A program made the position numbers and the translations under genes. Source: Henckelia pumila (taxonomy: Eukaryota > Streptophyta > Magnoliopsida > Lamiales > Gesneriaceae). From it: DNA of 64,000 bases. The notes beneath the pieces were generated by a model that saw only the letters and a list, made by a program, of their open reading frames with translations, did no database searches and was not told where the DNA came from. The stretch lies in NCBI RefSeq assembly GCF_033568475.1, contig NW_027331831.1:2666001-2730000 (forward strand). Reading direction: 5' to 3'. Below, in pieces: positions 1-11,044 of this stretch (the first letter of the stretch is position 1; each line of letters opens with the position of its first letter).

Positions 1-799
1 TCTTGTGTCACATGAACTACGTTGTTAATGATTTTCTTGTGTAAGTTAATAGTATGATTTGATGTAAATTATGAACTGAGTATATTTTGGATGTTCATAT
101 ATAATTCTACTTTGTCATTTAAATTAAATTAAAAAAATTCAACGTTATCATATGATTTTAAAATAGCATGTTTCTTCCCCTCTTACACCTTGCTTATGGT
201 CCTACCATCATCGAAATTTGTAAAAAAAAAATAAAAATTAATCATTATTTTCAATTAATTATCATATTTTGGCCAAAAAAAATTAATTATCATATTTTAA
301 ACTATATTTAGCATGATTATTCGAACACTGTAAAAAGATATTGTTTGATGTGCAAAATGATAATAAATCGTAAAAGACCATGAGATATGCATGAATTGGC
401 CCAATTCCTAATTCGATCCAAGCTACGAGCCCAACTGTATGAAATTAGCCCAGTCTAATTGAAACAGGCCCGGGATCCAGCTATCCAGTAGGCTAAACGT
501 AGAGTGGAGACCATCAAAAAGTAGCTGGCAAACGGCAAGTAATAATTATGCATAAAGCAGAGAAATAAAGAGGGTAATAAATAAAGAAATTATGAATGGA
601 AAATAAGTGGTTACTAAATACATATAATTAAATAATTTATTTATGTTGCTACTATTAATGATTCTAACTCCACACGAGAGCCATCAATCAAATTCAATCC
701 TCTTCTTTCATATGTGGACTATAATATTAAGCATTTCAATGTCTAAAAAAATGTGGATACAAATTTTATGCTATTTCAAGTTACAATATTTAGGATTTA

Positions 800-999
800 G
801 GAAGTGTTTGTAAATATTCATAAAAAATATTCTTCACCTGTCATCTAAAAAGAAGCGTTTTTTTTTTAAATAACTCGAATTTTTTATTTTTTTTTTGCTC
901 GGTTTAGTTCAATTATTGAAATTGGTTTTATGTTGATTTTGATTCTTTAAAAGTGATTTGGGTTTTTTGGTAAATAAATGAACATTTTTCTAAACACTC
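800..999. mobile_element. Tourist-like (PIF/Harbinger) MITE, decayed copy
   Basis: Left end GGAAGTGTTTGTAAAT and right end TCTAAACACTC are inverted relatives of each other and are flanked by TTA at 797-799 and 1000-1002, the usual 3-bp PIF/Harbinger target duplication. The interior shares a 'gattttgattctccaaaagtg'-like stretch with the copies at 33484, 46940 and 60324. It is non-coding. Confidence 0.55.
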
Positions 1000-1783
1000 T
1001 TAGCTTTTTATATGTTCGATTTCCAAAATTATCTTTTTATATTCATTTAAAGTTCACAATGCACAATCAAACTCTAATTTCAATAAGAGTGGTTTCGAAA
1101 TTTTATTTAAAAACAAAAACTCATGTGAAACGGTGTTACAAATCAATATTGTGAGACATATATTTTATTTGAGTCGTCCACAAAAAAATATTATTTATCT
1201 CATATATAAAAAAAAACATAAAACCATTTCACAAGATGCATTTTCTTCCTTAAAAATTTTTGTTAAAATAACTTATTTAACAAACACTCTAGTTTAAAAG
1301 ATTTTGAGTGTTTCAATACTGCACACTTCTAGTTTTTTTCCCATCATTTCTTTACAATATGTAAAATTTAATTATTTTTCTAAACGCATAATCTTGTATT
1401 TTTCTCTTTTTTAGGAGATAATAATCATTTATTTTTCAAGTCAATTAGTTTGCGATTTAAACATTGATCTTCATATAAAGGAGTAATTTAAGCATGCACA
1501 GGAAATATAAAAATAAATAAAGTGGAAACGATGCTTTATTAAATACCCTAAATCAAAAGCATATGTAGTCCTTTCGCAATCCTTTTCCAGTTCCTATGTT
1601 TGGTATTCTTTTCAGGGTCATATCAAATTTCCAGACTTCGTGATTTTTTCCATTTTCTTTTCAAATGACTATATTGCGTGCACGCCTTATTGAAATTCTT
1701 TTCTGAAGCACTGTTAATTAATTTATTTATAAAATAAACATTTCCTTTTTAAGTTCACTGCCAATTTTTTTTTACTACAGCAT

Positions 1784-1963
1784 CAATGGCGGAGCTAAAA
1801 ATATCAATTTACCCGGGCTAGAATTTTAAGCTTCTCTAGTACTTTAATTTTTTGAATCAAGCTATTCGGGCTAATATCAAATTAATTCAAAATTATTGAA
1901 AATTAATATATTAAAATTTTCAAAAAAAATTTGTGCCACCCGGGCTATGTGGCTCCGCCACTG
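1784..1963. mobile_element. Non-autonomous hAT MITE (180 bp)
   Basis: Ends are CAATGGCGGAGC and its inverted partner GCTCCGCCACTG (one mismatch). They are flanked by 8-bp direct repeats TACAGCAT (1776-1783) and TACAACAT (1964-1971), one mismatch apart. An 8-bp target duplication with CA...TG ends is the hAT signature. A second inverted tract (cccgggct) lies just inside each end. The interior is AT-rich with no coding capacity. Confidence 0.7.
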
Positions 1964-2726
1964 TACAACATTATTAATTAATTAATTAATTAATCATAAT
2001 GTCACTTATTTCATTAACACATAAATAACGGATTGATTCTCATGACATATGAGTAATACCAAATTATATATCCAATGGTTCCTATTTTTACACATAGACG
2101 TAATTAATGATATATTGTTGACGTGATAAATCATGGAACATTAGATCTATCATTGAAGTAATACACATATGCTAGGTTGAACTCTACCAAAAAAGTGTTA
2201 CAAGTCATGAGAATTAGGTCAAAATCTCGTAAAACAAGTGAATATAAGCAATTTTTTTTGAGTAAAATATCGATGTATCAATCACGAAAATTGACTAATA
2301 CAACTTCTTGAAGCCAAGAAATAAATTCATCTATCTTTTCAAAATACATTAGCATAAAAACATCTACCAAAAACAAATGGGCTGATCGTAAATCCCTTTT
2401 AAGCAACTGGAAGCCATTGATGAGCTTATTGCCAAAAATTCCTAAGTATCAGTTTGTTTACAGGAATGGGACAGCATCCATTTGGTGTTTCTTTTTCGTA
2501 CAGAAATCTTTTTCCCTCCGAACAAGTTTTCTCCTTTCAAATTGGCGAAACTAACCCTCAATTTAATGTGTGATGGAATCGACAGGCTCTAAGAAATTAA
2601 ACTAATATTGAATCTTATTATTATTATTTTTTTGTGTCGAAATCTTTATCTTTTAACTATTAATGTTTGGTAGAGTGATTATAACCCGCGATCTCCAACT
2701 CGAAATCTCGTCCGAACCCGAACCAG

Positions 2727-2895
2727 GATTTTGTCAATGCTACCACATTAGGGCAGTGTCCAAATGGAGATCCAATGACCCATGTTTTTGGGATTTGATA
2801 TGATCTCATTTGAAATGAAATCATATCAAATCACAAAAAATGGGTCATTGGATGCAGCACATGGGCACTGCCCATGTGCTAACATAGACAAAGCT
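2727..2895. mobile_element. Hairpin MITE with 9-bp target duplication (Mutator-like)
   Basis: The whole element is a palindrome: the arms meet around 2800-2830 in a near-perfect inverted tract containing TTGATATGATCTCATTTGAA, and the outer ends pair TTTTGTCAATGCTAC with GTTAGCACAT-type sequence. The 9-bp repeat CCGAACCAG flanks it at 2718-2726 and 2896-2904. A 9-bp duplication suggests a MULE-derived element. A second, rearranged copy lies at 38735-38902. Confidence 0.65.
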
Positions 2896-3977
2896 CCGAA
2901 CCAGATATAACTGATATCGATATCTTTTTAAGTTACTGTAATCACCGCTTTTTCGGAAGAGTTTTGAAATATACAATTAAAAGATGCACATCTTACAATT
3001 TAATTAAAATCGTATATATTTAAAAAGCCGATTCTTATAATTTGGTAAAAACACATAATGAAATTTTAGTAATACCCATTATTTTCTTTCTACACAGAAA
3101 TAAATGATAGCTAGGAGTAATTTGTTGTTATTATCCTAAAATAATCTTTCTTATCAAATCTTATATTTATCTAATTTTAAAATCCAATACTATCTTCTAT
3201 ATTTTGAAATTTTTAGATAGTTCATTACACGAAGAAAAAATATGAAAAATTATTAATCTGATGTTTAAATAAATATTTATACTGTATATATGTATCTATG
3301 TTTTCAAAATTTTAGATTAATTTTAATAAAAAAATATAGAAATATCATAAATTTAAAAATAACAAAAATATTATGTTTAGATATAAATATTCTAAGTATG
3401 GACCTTGTGTACAAGGAGACTAGTTTTAAATAATTAAAAAAAAAATGTGGTGATCATGGAATAAAAAATTGTCCTTGGAGAACTTTTTTCACACTAATTA
3501 TTGAACTTGTAAACTTGGCCAAATTTTAATCATGAGCCCGGTTGCTTTGATGATGGAGGTTTCTAGTATGGGTAAAAGTATTAAACAAAGCAGTAGTCAA
3601 ACACTTTCCTAATTAAGCTCTACATGGATTGGACTCTATATCCATAATCCATCCATATGGCCAATGGATTGAATAAATTATAAATGATATATATATATAT
3701 AAGTGATTTTTCTTTATTAATCTCGTATCTATTAAATAAAAATTGTTGAACGGCACCAGAAATATTTCACCCCAACCAAAATATCCATCTGCAATAAATA
3801 AATTAATAGTTGGAAATGAACATCATATATATGCTGGTTCATACATCATGTATATAAATTTTCTTATCTTAAAAGATATAAAAATTTATATATATGTATA
3901 TATATTAATTAGGTAGATCAATACAAGCAAAATGTAGTGTAAACGAATCTCAAAGCACATGTTTTTAATAAGTTTTC

Positions 3978-4279
3978 TTAGGTTGCGTTTGGATTGAATT
4001 ATTTCAAATCCATGTATTTAGATTATAATTTTAGTGTTAAGAATGAAACATAGAGAAATCTCAAGTTCATAACTTAATTATTTACACATTACTTAGATGG
4101 ATTAAAAAGATTCTAAATCATCACTTTATTAAATAAACTTAAAATTCATCCTAACTACCATGAATTACGATATAAACATAAAAGAAGTGAATTTGATGTT
4201 TGTGTTGTTACTCCTCTAAACAACAAAAATGCATTTAAAATCCATGTATTTGAAATAATTAGATCCAAGCGGAACCTAA
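3978..4279. mobile_element. MITE with TTAGGTTGCGTTTGGAT terminal inverted repeats
   Basis: The left end TTAGGTTGCGTTTGGAT is mirrored by ATCCAAGCGGAACCTAA at the right end. The next tract, ATTATTTCAAAT, pairs with ATTTGAAATAAT. The same ends occur at 34766-34908, and the interior motif AACAACAAAAATGCAT recurs in the old sequence near 14570. The boundary TTA/TAA is ambiguous because it is part of the palindrome, so the superfamily is unassigned. Confidence 0.6.
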
Positions 4280-4634
4280 GTGAATCCGGTTCATATTAAA
4301 GTGAGGAGTAATTTTTTCAAAATCATTTCGTGTCAAAAATCTGTCTTTTTTATATGACATTGAGAACGCACTGTTGTTATTTTCGAAATGTATTGAGTAA
4401 ACCTACATAACGCAATAGCTTGTAAACTAAGTTAGTCAAATAAACTCTCATAAACAAGTTTTGCACAATATAACTTAACCGAGAACATGTTGGTAAAGGT
4501 AACCAAACTCCTAACTACTTGTCAAAAACTTAAACATCTATTGGAACATGTCAAAAATATATCTTGAAATCGATTTGGAAAACCGTCTCACAAAAAACTC
4601 GAGTGAGGGTAGGCATCTATGGATCTAATAACAA

Positions 4635-4760
4635 GGTAGTGTTTGAGAGAGCTTTTAGGAAGTACTTTTCAGTTTTTCCTGCACAAAATTTTGAAATTTT
4701 ATGAAATTTTGTGAATGAAAAGCTGAAAAATACTTCTTATAAGCTCTCCTAAACGAAAAA
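4635..4760. mobile_element. Small hairpin MITE, GGTAGTGTTT family, decayed copy
   Basis: This is an inverted repeat around the centre TTTTGAAATTTTATGAAATTTTG. It matches the better preserved copy at 34406-34532 through GGTAGTGTTTGAGAG and the centre. The right end is decayed, so the end coordinate is approximate. Confidence 0.55.
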
Positions 4761-5590
4761 ATTTATTATGTACACATGTAATGATTTACATGTTTAAAAA
4801 ACTATCACACCAATAAAAACTTAACAAATATAATTAACTATCAATGTAACAAAAAATATTACAGCAATTATCACAGATGAATTTTTCCCCAAACACTAAT
4901 TGATAGTTGCGTGATTTTATGGTTGCAATATGGAAGGGCCTTTTGGTCAAAGCGAGAATGGAATCGAATGGATATGATGAAAAGGCAGAGTTTTTAGGTT
5001 AGAGAGTAGAGTCTGACAAACTGCAAACCCTCTTTTTCGTATCGTTTTGGACTTATATATCATCATGTGTCAGACAGACTAAATACGACGCCGTCTCGTT
5101 CCCTCCATGTTCCACTTTCACTCGACATCCATACAAACCCAATTATTCTAACAATTTTAATTCCATTTTATTATATAAAAACATTTGGATTTGGATTTGT
5201 CCGATGGGTTTTAAATTTCATCAGAGTAATAACTAATAATTCATCATTCGTTTTCATTTCCATTTTCATTAAATAAATAAATTAAGAAAACGTTTCGAGT
5301 TTTGTAACATAGCCAGTGAGTGAGCCATACTCCTTCCCCCTCTTCATGTTCCCAACAAACTGTACTGTACCTCACTTCTTCCCCTTTTTCTCTTCCCACG
5401 CTCTAAATACTGCCTCCAATTTTCAAGAAATTATGCTCAGTTTTCCTCAATCCTTTTACTCCATTCATAGTGTGACTGATTGCATTCACGATGCGTGTTT
5501 ATTTCAACGACGTTAGTCAAGTTTTTGCGTTGAAGCCTTTTCCTAGTGTTCATATCTGTTGATCGCTTCACGAAGCTCATTATTGGCGAA

Positions 5591-8500
5591 ATGGCGTCTA
5601 CCCTTCTGTTGCAGTGTCTTTTTCTCTTGTTTCAACTGTGTTTCTTGGGTTCTGATTGTGTTTCTGGGCAGAAACTTGGAATTCCTGATATGAGCAATCT
5701 TGTTTCTTTCAAGAATTCTCTTGAAAACAAAGAGATTCTCGATTCTTGGTCTCCGTATGTTTCTCATTGTAACTGGACTGGTGTGTTCTGCGATGGGGAT
5801 CGCGTTGTTTCTCTTGTTCTGTCGCCTCATTCCCTCAGGGAGCCGCTCAGGGGTCCATTGTCGCCTGCAATTTTCTTTCTTCAGCGCTTGGTTGTTCTTG
5901 ACCTGTCTGGAAATGAGTTGCATGGCGAAGTCTCTCCCAAAATTGGTTTTCTGCGGATGCTAGGAGTCTTGGACTTGGGAAATAATCAATTCAGTGGGCA
6001 TTTGCCGGTTCAACTAGGGGATTTGAACCGTCTGCGGAAACTCAGACTTGGCCCTAACAGTTTCACCGGGAAAATTCCACCAGAGATTGGGAATATGTTG
6101 AAGCTTACTTTTCTTGACCTCTCCGGCAATGCCCTCGTGGGGGACATCCCACCTGAGCTCGGAAATCTGACTCAGCTTCAGATTTTGGCTCTTGGAAACA
6201 ATTTCCTCACAGGTTCACTGCCTGCTAATCTCTTCCCGAAGCTTGGATCTTTATCTTCGTTCGATGTTTCTAACAACACGCTATCTGGTGTGATTCCGCC
6301 TGATGTTGGAGAACTCACCTCTCTCACTGAGCTATACATCGGAGACAACCACTTCTCCGGAGAATTTCCTTTGGAGATCGGCTGGTTAACACGTCTTGAA
6401 GTTTTCTCGGCCCCTTCTTGTCTCTTCAACGGCCCGTTGCCTGAAACATTCTCAAAGCTGAAATCTTTGAGCAAGTTTGATCTTTCTAACAACCCCTTGA
6501 AGTGTACACTCCCGACATTTATAGGAGAGCTACAAAACTTGACCGTGTTGAATCTTGTTTACGCTGAGCTAAATGGCAGTGTTCCATCTGAACTCGGGAG
6601 TTGCAAAAACTTGAAAACTTTGCTGCTTTCATTTAATTCCCTTCACGGGACGTTGCCGGAGGAGCTTTCCGAGTTACCGCTTATGAGTTTTTCTGCTGAA
6701 AAGAACCAGCTTTCAGGTACATTGCCTTCCTGGCTTGGAAAATGGCGAAATGCCGATTCAATACTGCTGTCTGATAATAAATTTTCCGGGAGAATTCCAG
6801 CTGAGATTGGGAATTGTTCCATGCTGACCCACATTAGCTTGGGTAGTAATATGTTGACAGGTGAGATTCCTAAAGAAATCTGCAATCCCGTTTTGCTTTC
6901 TGAGATCGAGCTTGACCACAATTTTCTCACCGGTAGTATTGAAGAAACTTTTGTGAACTGTAATAATTTGACGGAGCTGGTGTTGCTGGATAATCAGATT
7001 CATGGTAGCATACCTGATTATCTTTCTAAGCTCCCTGAGTTGATGGTTCTTGAATTGGATTCTAATAACTTAACAGGTACGATCCCTGCAAATCTTTGGA
7101 GTTCTGTGAATTTAATTGAGTTTACTGCAGCAAATAATCAGTTGGAGGGCGCACTTCCTGCGGAGATTGGCAATGCTGCATTCTTGGAAAATCTGGTTCT
7201 CTCGAACAATAGGCTAACGGGCACCATTCCTAAGGAGATTGGAAATCTGAGTGCCCTGTCTGTGTTATATTTGGATTCTAATAATTTTGTGGGGAGTGTA
7301 CCCTTTGAGCTTGGAAAGTGCGGTACACTGGCAACACTGGTTCTGGGAAACAATAGGCTTAATGGTTCCATTCCTGATGAAATTACTGATTTGCCTCTGC
7401 TACAATACCTTGTTCTTTCTCATAATGATATCTCTGGAAGCATTCCTTCGAAAGTTTCGAAATATTTTCGCCCAGCTTCTGTTATTCCAGACACAACGTA
7501 TGTACAGCATAGAGGAGTCTATGATCTTTCATACAACAGATTGAGTGGTTCAATCCCGGATGAATTGGGGAGCTGTGTGCTTTTGGTTGATCTCCTGCTC
7601 AGCAACAACAGGCTTTCTGGTGAGATTCCAAGGTCCTTAGCACGATTATCGAATCTCACGAGCTTAGATTTGTCTGGTAACTTGCTTACGGGTGGAATTC
7701 CTCGCGAGTTTGGTGATTTGGTTAAGCTGCAAGGTTTGTATCTTGGAAATAATCAGCTTACAGGTCGGATCCCTGAAAACCTTGGAATGTTAAAAGACTT
7801 GGTGAAACTTAATTTTACCACTAATATGTTACAAGGTCCGATTCCAACAAGTTTCGGTGGCATGAATGAGCTTACGCATTTGGACTTGAGCTCTAACATG
7901 CTTAGTGGTGAAATCCCAGCCTCTTTGTCGAAAATGGTGAATCTCGTGGGGCTTTATGCTCAGCAGAATAGGCTTTCAGGTAATTTGGATGATCTTTTCA
8001 AGAACTCAGTACTGTGGAGAGTTGAGATTCTGAATTTAAGTAGCAATGCATTGAGTGGGGATTTGCCACGATCAGTAGGCAACATGACATATTTGTCTAC
8101 CTTGGATCTTCATGGAAATGGTTTTACGGGGAAGCTTCCAAACGTGTTTGGGAATCTAGCTGAACTTCAGTATCTGGATGTCTCGAAGAATAATTTAAGT
8201 GGCCAAATACCAGAAGATGTTTGTGGAATAGCAAGTTTGTTCTTCTTCAATTTGGCAGAAAACCAGTTTGAGGGTCCGATCCCGATAAATGGGATATGCA
8301 GCAAACTCACCAAAACTGCCCTGGCTGGAAACAAGGGTCTGTGTGGAGGAATTGTCGGTTTAAAATGCCCTTCAAAGAGCTTTGGCAGAAAGTTTCCTCT
8401 GTTGAATGAATGGGGATTAGCTTCGGTTGTGGTTGGAACGACTTTGATATCTCTTTCAGTATTCATTGTGCTGAAAATTGTCCTTAACCGAACCAGCAAG

Positions 8501-9511
8501 AATGATCTTGAGGACATGAGTGACAGCAAGATGAACAGTTCAGATGATCCAAATCTCTATTTCTTGAGCAGCGGCAGCAAATCTAAAGAACCACTAAGCA
8601 TCAACATTGCCATGTTCGAGCAACCTCTTTTGAAACTGACCCTAGTTGACATTCTGGAAGCCACCAACAACTTTTGCAAGACAAACATAATCGGAGATGG
8701 AGGATTTGGCACCGTGTATAAAGCCACTTTACCAGATGGTAAAACTGTTGCTGTTAAGAAACTGAGTCAAGCCAAAGCACAAGGCCAAAGGGAGTTTTTA
8801 GCTGAGATGGAAACGCTAGGCAAGGTGAAACACCGAAATCTTGTTCCCTTGCTGGGGTACTGCTCGTACGGGGAGGAGAAAGTGCTAGTTTACGAGTACA
8901 TGGTCAATGGAAGCTTGGATAACTGGCTAAGAAATCGAATAGGAACGCTCAAAGTTTTGGATTGGACCAAACGATTCAAGATAGCTGTGGGTTCTGCCCG
9001 AGGCCTTGCCTTTCTTCACCATGGTTTTATTCCCCACATCATACACCGCGACATCAAGGCTAGCAATATCCTTCTGAACGAAGATTTTGAACCAAAAGTT
9101 GCTGATTTCGGCCTGGCGCGACTGATCAGTGCCTGTGAAACACATGTTAGCACAGATATTGCAGGCACGTTCGGATACATTCCGCCTGAATATGGTCAGA
9201 GCTGGAAGGCCACGACAAGGGGTGATGTTTATAGCTATGGTGTGATCCTACTCGAGCTTTTAACCGGGAAAGAGCCTACGGGACCTGATTTCAAAGATGT
9301 TGAAGGGGGGAACCTGGTTGGATGGGTGATCCAGAAGACGAAGAATCGTGAGGCGGTGGATGTGCTTGACCCGATGATTCTTGATGCAGATTCTAAGCAG
9401 ATGATGCTACAGACCCTGCAGATCGCTGTAATTTGTTTGTCTGACAACCCTGCCAATAGGCCTACTATGCTTCAAGTGTTGAAGTTCTTGAAAGGTATCA
9501 AAGATGAGTAG
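5591..9511 (+). CDS. EMS1: EMS1/EXS-like leucine-rich repeat receptor kinase
   Basis: Single-exon gene, 1306 residues. EMS1-type kinases are plasma-membrane receptors that, with the peptide TPD1 and SERK co-receptors, specify tapetal cells in anthers. Residues 1 to about 26 are a signal peptide. An LRR cap with CNWTG follows, then roughly 30 plant-type LRRs interrupted by an island-like segment (about 630-655). A membrane helix lies near 940-965, and the juxtamembrane run SINIAMFEQPLLKL is typical of EMS1. The kinase domain has the glycine loop GDGGFGTV (about 1035), VAVKK Lys1056, HRD Asp1154 and DFG Asp1172, so it looks active. I chose ATG 5591 because the signal peptide begins there; the frame is open upstream without an ATG. 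It is about 110 residues longer than I recall for Arabidopsis EMS1, owing to extra LRRs. A close EMS1 paralogue with another role is possible. Confidence 0.93.
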   Translation: MASTLLLQCLFLLFQLCFLGSDCVSGQKLGIPDMSNLVSFKNSLENKEILDSWSPYVSHCNWTGVFCDGDRVVSLVLSPHSLREPLRGPLSPAIFFLQRLVVLDLSGNELHGEVSPKIGFLRMLGVLDLGNNQFSGHLPVQLGDLNRLRKLRLGPNSFTGKIPPEIGNMLKLTFLDLSGNALVGDIPPELGNLTQLQILALGNNFLTGSLPANLFPKLGSLSSFDVSNNTLSGVIPPDVGELTSLTELYIGDNHFSGEFPLEIGWLTRLEVFSAPSCLFNGPLPETFSKLKSLSKFDLSNNPLKCTLPTFIGELQNLTVLNLVYAELNGSVPSELGSCKNLKTLLLSFNSLHGTLPEELSELPLMSFSAEKNQLSGTLPSWLGKWRNADSILLSDNKFSGRIPAEIGNCSMLTHISLGSNMLTGEIPKEICNPVLLSEIELDHNFLTGSIEETFVNCNNLTELVLLDNQIHGSIPDYLSKLPELMVLELDSNNLTGTIPANLWSSVNLIEFTAANNQLEGALPAEIGNAAFLENLVLSNNRLTGTIPKEIGNLSALSVLYLDSNNFVGSVPFELGKCGTLATLVLGNNRLNGSIPDEITDLPLLQYLVLSHNDISGSIPSKVSKYFRPASVIPDTTYVQHRGVYDLSYNRLSGSIPDELGSCVLLVDLLLSNNRLSGEIPRSLARLSNLTSLDLSGNLLTGGIPREFGDLVKLQGLYLGNNQLTGRIPENLGMLKDLVKLNFTTNMLQGPIPTSFGGMNELTHLDLSSNMLSGEIPASLSKMVNLVGLYAQQNRLSGNLDDLFKNSVLWRVEILNLSSNALSGDLPRSVGNMTYLSTLDLHGNGFTGKLPNVFGNLAELQYLDVSKNNLSGQIPEDVCGIASLFFFNLAENQFEGPIPINGICSKLTKTALAGNKGLCGGIVGLKCPSKSFGRKFPLLNEWGLASVVVGTTLISLSVFIVLKIVLNRTSKNDLEDMSDSKMNSSDDPNLYFLSSGSKSKEPLSINIAMFEQPLLKLTLVDILEATNNFCKTNIIGDGGFGTVYKATLPDGKTVAVKKLSQAKAQGQREFLAEMETLGKVKHRNLVPLLGYCSYGEEKVLVYEYMVNGSLDNWLRNRIGTLKVLDWTKRFKIAVGSARGLAFLHHGFIPHIIHRDIKASNILLNEDFEPKVADFGLARLISACETHVSTDIAGTFGYIPPEYGQSWKATTRGDVYSYGVILLELLTGKEPTGPDFKDVEGGNLVGWVIQKTKNREAVDVLDPMILDADSKQMMLQTLQIAVICLSDNPANRPTMLQVLKFLKGIKDE

Positions 9512-9890
9512 AGAATGTCGAGCATCACTTGGGTATTTAATTATAAATGATAAAATTATAAGTTTTACTAGATGGAGGAGGAGGAATTGTAGTTTCAATT
9601 TGCTTTCTGAATTTGTGCAAATTTGTTTATGAATTTAGAGTATTCTATAACATATTGTGATTATATAGTTGGGCTACATGATCAAAATCATCTTTTGTTG
9701 CTTGAATGTGTGCTTTAGTATTATTTTAATCATATTTCAACATTTTAATAAAGAATAGGATTCTCTTTAGTTAAACAGTAGTACATCAAAATTCATACAC
9801 TGCTTATGAATAGAAATCAAAATCTAGAAATTTAACTAACATATTAAAAGGAGATGAAGAAAGAAAAGCAAAATAAAGATTTTGAAGATT
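9512..9890. other. Convergent 3' intergenic gap
   Basis: AT-rich spacer between the stop codons of two convergent genes. It should contain both 3' untranslated regions; AATAAA-like signals are present (for example AATAAAG near 9747). I see no repeat and no further gene. Confidence 0.5.
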
Positions 9891-10490
9891 TCACTCCAAA
9901 TTGGTATGGCGAGATCTTATTTCTTCAGGGCTCCTATTCAGAAGCTCCCCCAGCTTGAACACAAGCATTTCGAACAACACATACATCGCCCCTTCATACA
10001 CGCTCCCCATCGGAAGCAAGCTCCGTTGCGCATTCCCTCCGTCTCCGTCGTCTGCCATGGTCTGCGCCGGCATGTAAGCCACCGCGCTGGCATACTTCAC
10101 CGACGAGCCCAGCTCCGGCTGAGCCGTCAGAAGCACCACTCTTGCGCCGCCACTTCTTGCCACGCCGCAGATGGCGTCGACCGTGGAGAAACCCCCTGGG
10201 CCGGCGGAGGCTATGAGGACGTCCGGCTGGGAGATTGGAGGAGTGGTCATGTCGAAAACGAAGTGGGCGGAGAGACCCAAGTGGAAGAGACGCATACACA
10301 GGGCTCTTAGCATCAGGCCTTCACGGCCCACGCCGTAGAGGAAGATCCGGCCGCCGCGAGCTGCGGTGGCGGAGATTTCGTCGACGAGAACGGTGAGAGG
10401 CGGTGGATGGGGGGTGGTGGAGGCGGTGAAGACGGAGGCTAGGTGGTTGCAGATTTTGGAGGCTAGAGAAGACATTGAAGCATCAGCCAT
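9891..10490 (-). CDS. SIS-domain sugar-phosphate isomerase-like protein
   Basis: Intronless, 199 residues from ATG 10490 (MADASMSS); an in-frame ATG 26 codons upstream (10568) is a less likely alternative. The protein is one SIS domain related to 3-hexulose-6-phosphate isomerase and to Arabidopsis At5g52190. The nucleotide/sugar-phosphate loop GRIFLYGVGREG is near residue 47, SAGPGG near 95, the hinge LLPMGSVYE near 158, and the C-terminal RHTNLE keeps the His and Glu typical of hexulose-phosphate isomerases. Plants lack the ribulose monophosphate pathway, so the true substrate is unknown. It lies convergent to the receptor kinase. The base composition is GC-rich compared with its surroundings, which is common in intronless plant genes. 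Confidence 0.85.
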   Translation of the reverse strand: MADASMSSLASKICNHLASVFTASTTPHPPPLTVLVDEISATAARGGRIFLYGVGREGLMLRALCMRLFHLGLSAHFVFDMTTPPISQPDVLIASAGPGGFSTVDAICGVARSGGARVVLLTAQPELGSSVKYASAVAYMPAQTMADDGDGGNAQRSLLPMGSVYEGAMYVLFEMLVFKLGELLNRSPEEIRSRHTNLE

Positions 10491-11044
10491 TGGATAAGTC
10501 GAAGTCTCACTCCCTTTCTCGGCCTCGTAGAAAAGAGAAAAAACTGCTACTACACCATTTACTTTCATAGTATATTTGTGATAATTTTAGATGATTTCGT
10601 AATTTCAAAAATAACATATAATTATATATGTCATTGTATATGCATTATATCTCGATAAACAAACAAATTCTCTCCTACTTTATAACACATGACAGAGGAA
10701 TGTGAGTGAGAATCGATCCATGGAAAATCGAAAAACAAAGAGAAATGGGTCATTTGGGTTTTGCATCAAAGCAAAGAAAATCAAGTATTGATGAATGAAT
10801 GATCCAGTCATAGTTTAAATTCATCGCAAATTGATAAAACAGATTCATTTGAATGACAAGCACATAAAACTTGAATATCTACTAAAAATTCGAGCTCTAC
10901 TTTTTCGATAACCATGTTTATTCAACACCAACATCCCATCCCGTTCGAGATAATAGTTCCGAACATAATACTTTTTAAATCCTGCACTAAACATGATTTG
11001 TAGTTCATCGAATATTAAATACTAATAACAATAATAATAATGAA
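10491..11044. other. Spacer: promoter of the SIS gene and 3' end of the MSBP gene
   Basis: AT-rich spacer of about 550 bases. The right part should be the 3' untranslated region of the MSBP gene, and the left part the SIS promoter. I see no repeat or additional coding region. Confidence 0.45.

Larger units (their letters stand above)
1..5590. other. Gene-free upstream region with MITEs
   Basis: No reading frame here resembles a known protein; the frames present are short and AT-driven. The stretch holds several short transposons listed separately (800-999, 1784-1963, 2727-2895, 3978-4279, 4635-4760). A weak remnant of the GTGAGAC palindrome family lies near 1120-1250. The last 600 bases are the likely promoter and 5' leader of the receptor-kinase gene, pyrimidine-rich just before its start codon. 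A TATA-like run sits near 5053, but I cannot place the transcription start. Confidence 0.6.

Noticed and set aside
5543-9598. Several antisense and shifted reading frames of 60-126 codons across the receptor kinase
   Set aside because: They mirror the repetitive LRR coding sequence and show no independent family features.
9882-10310. 142-residue plus-strand frame over the SIS gene
   Set aside because: Antisense shadow in a GC-rich exon; the minus strand encodes a clear SIS domain with its catalytic motif.
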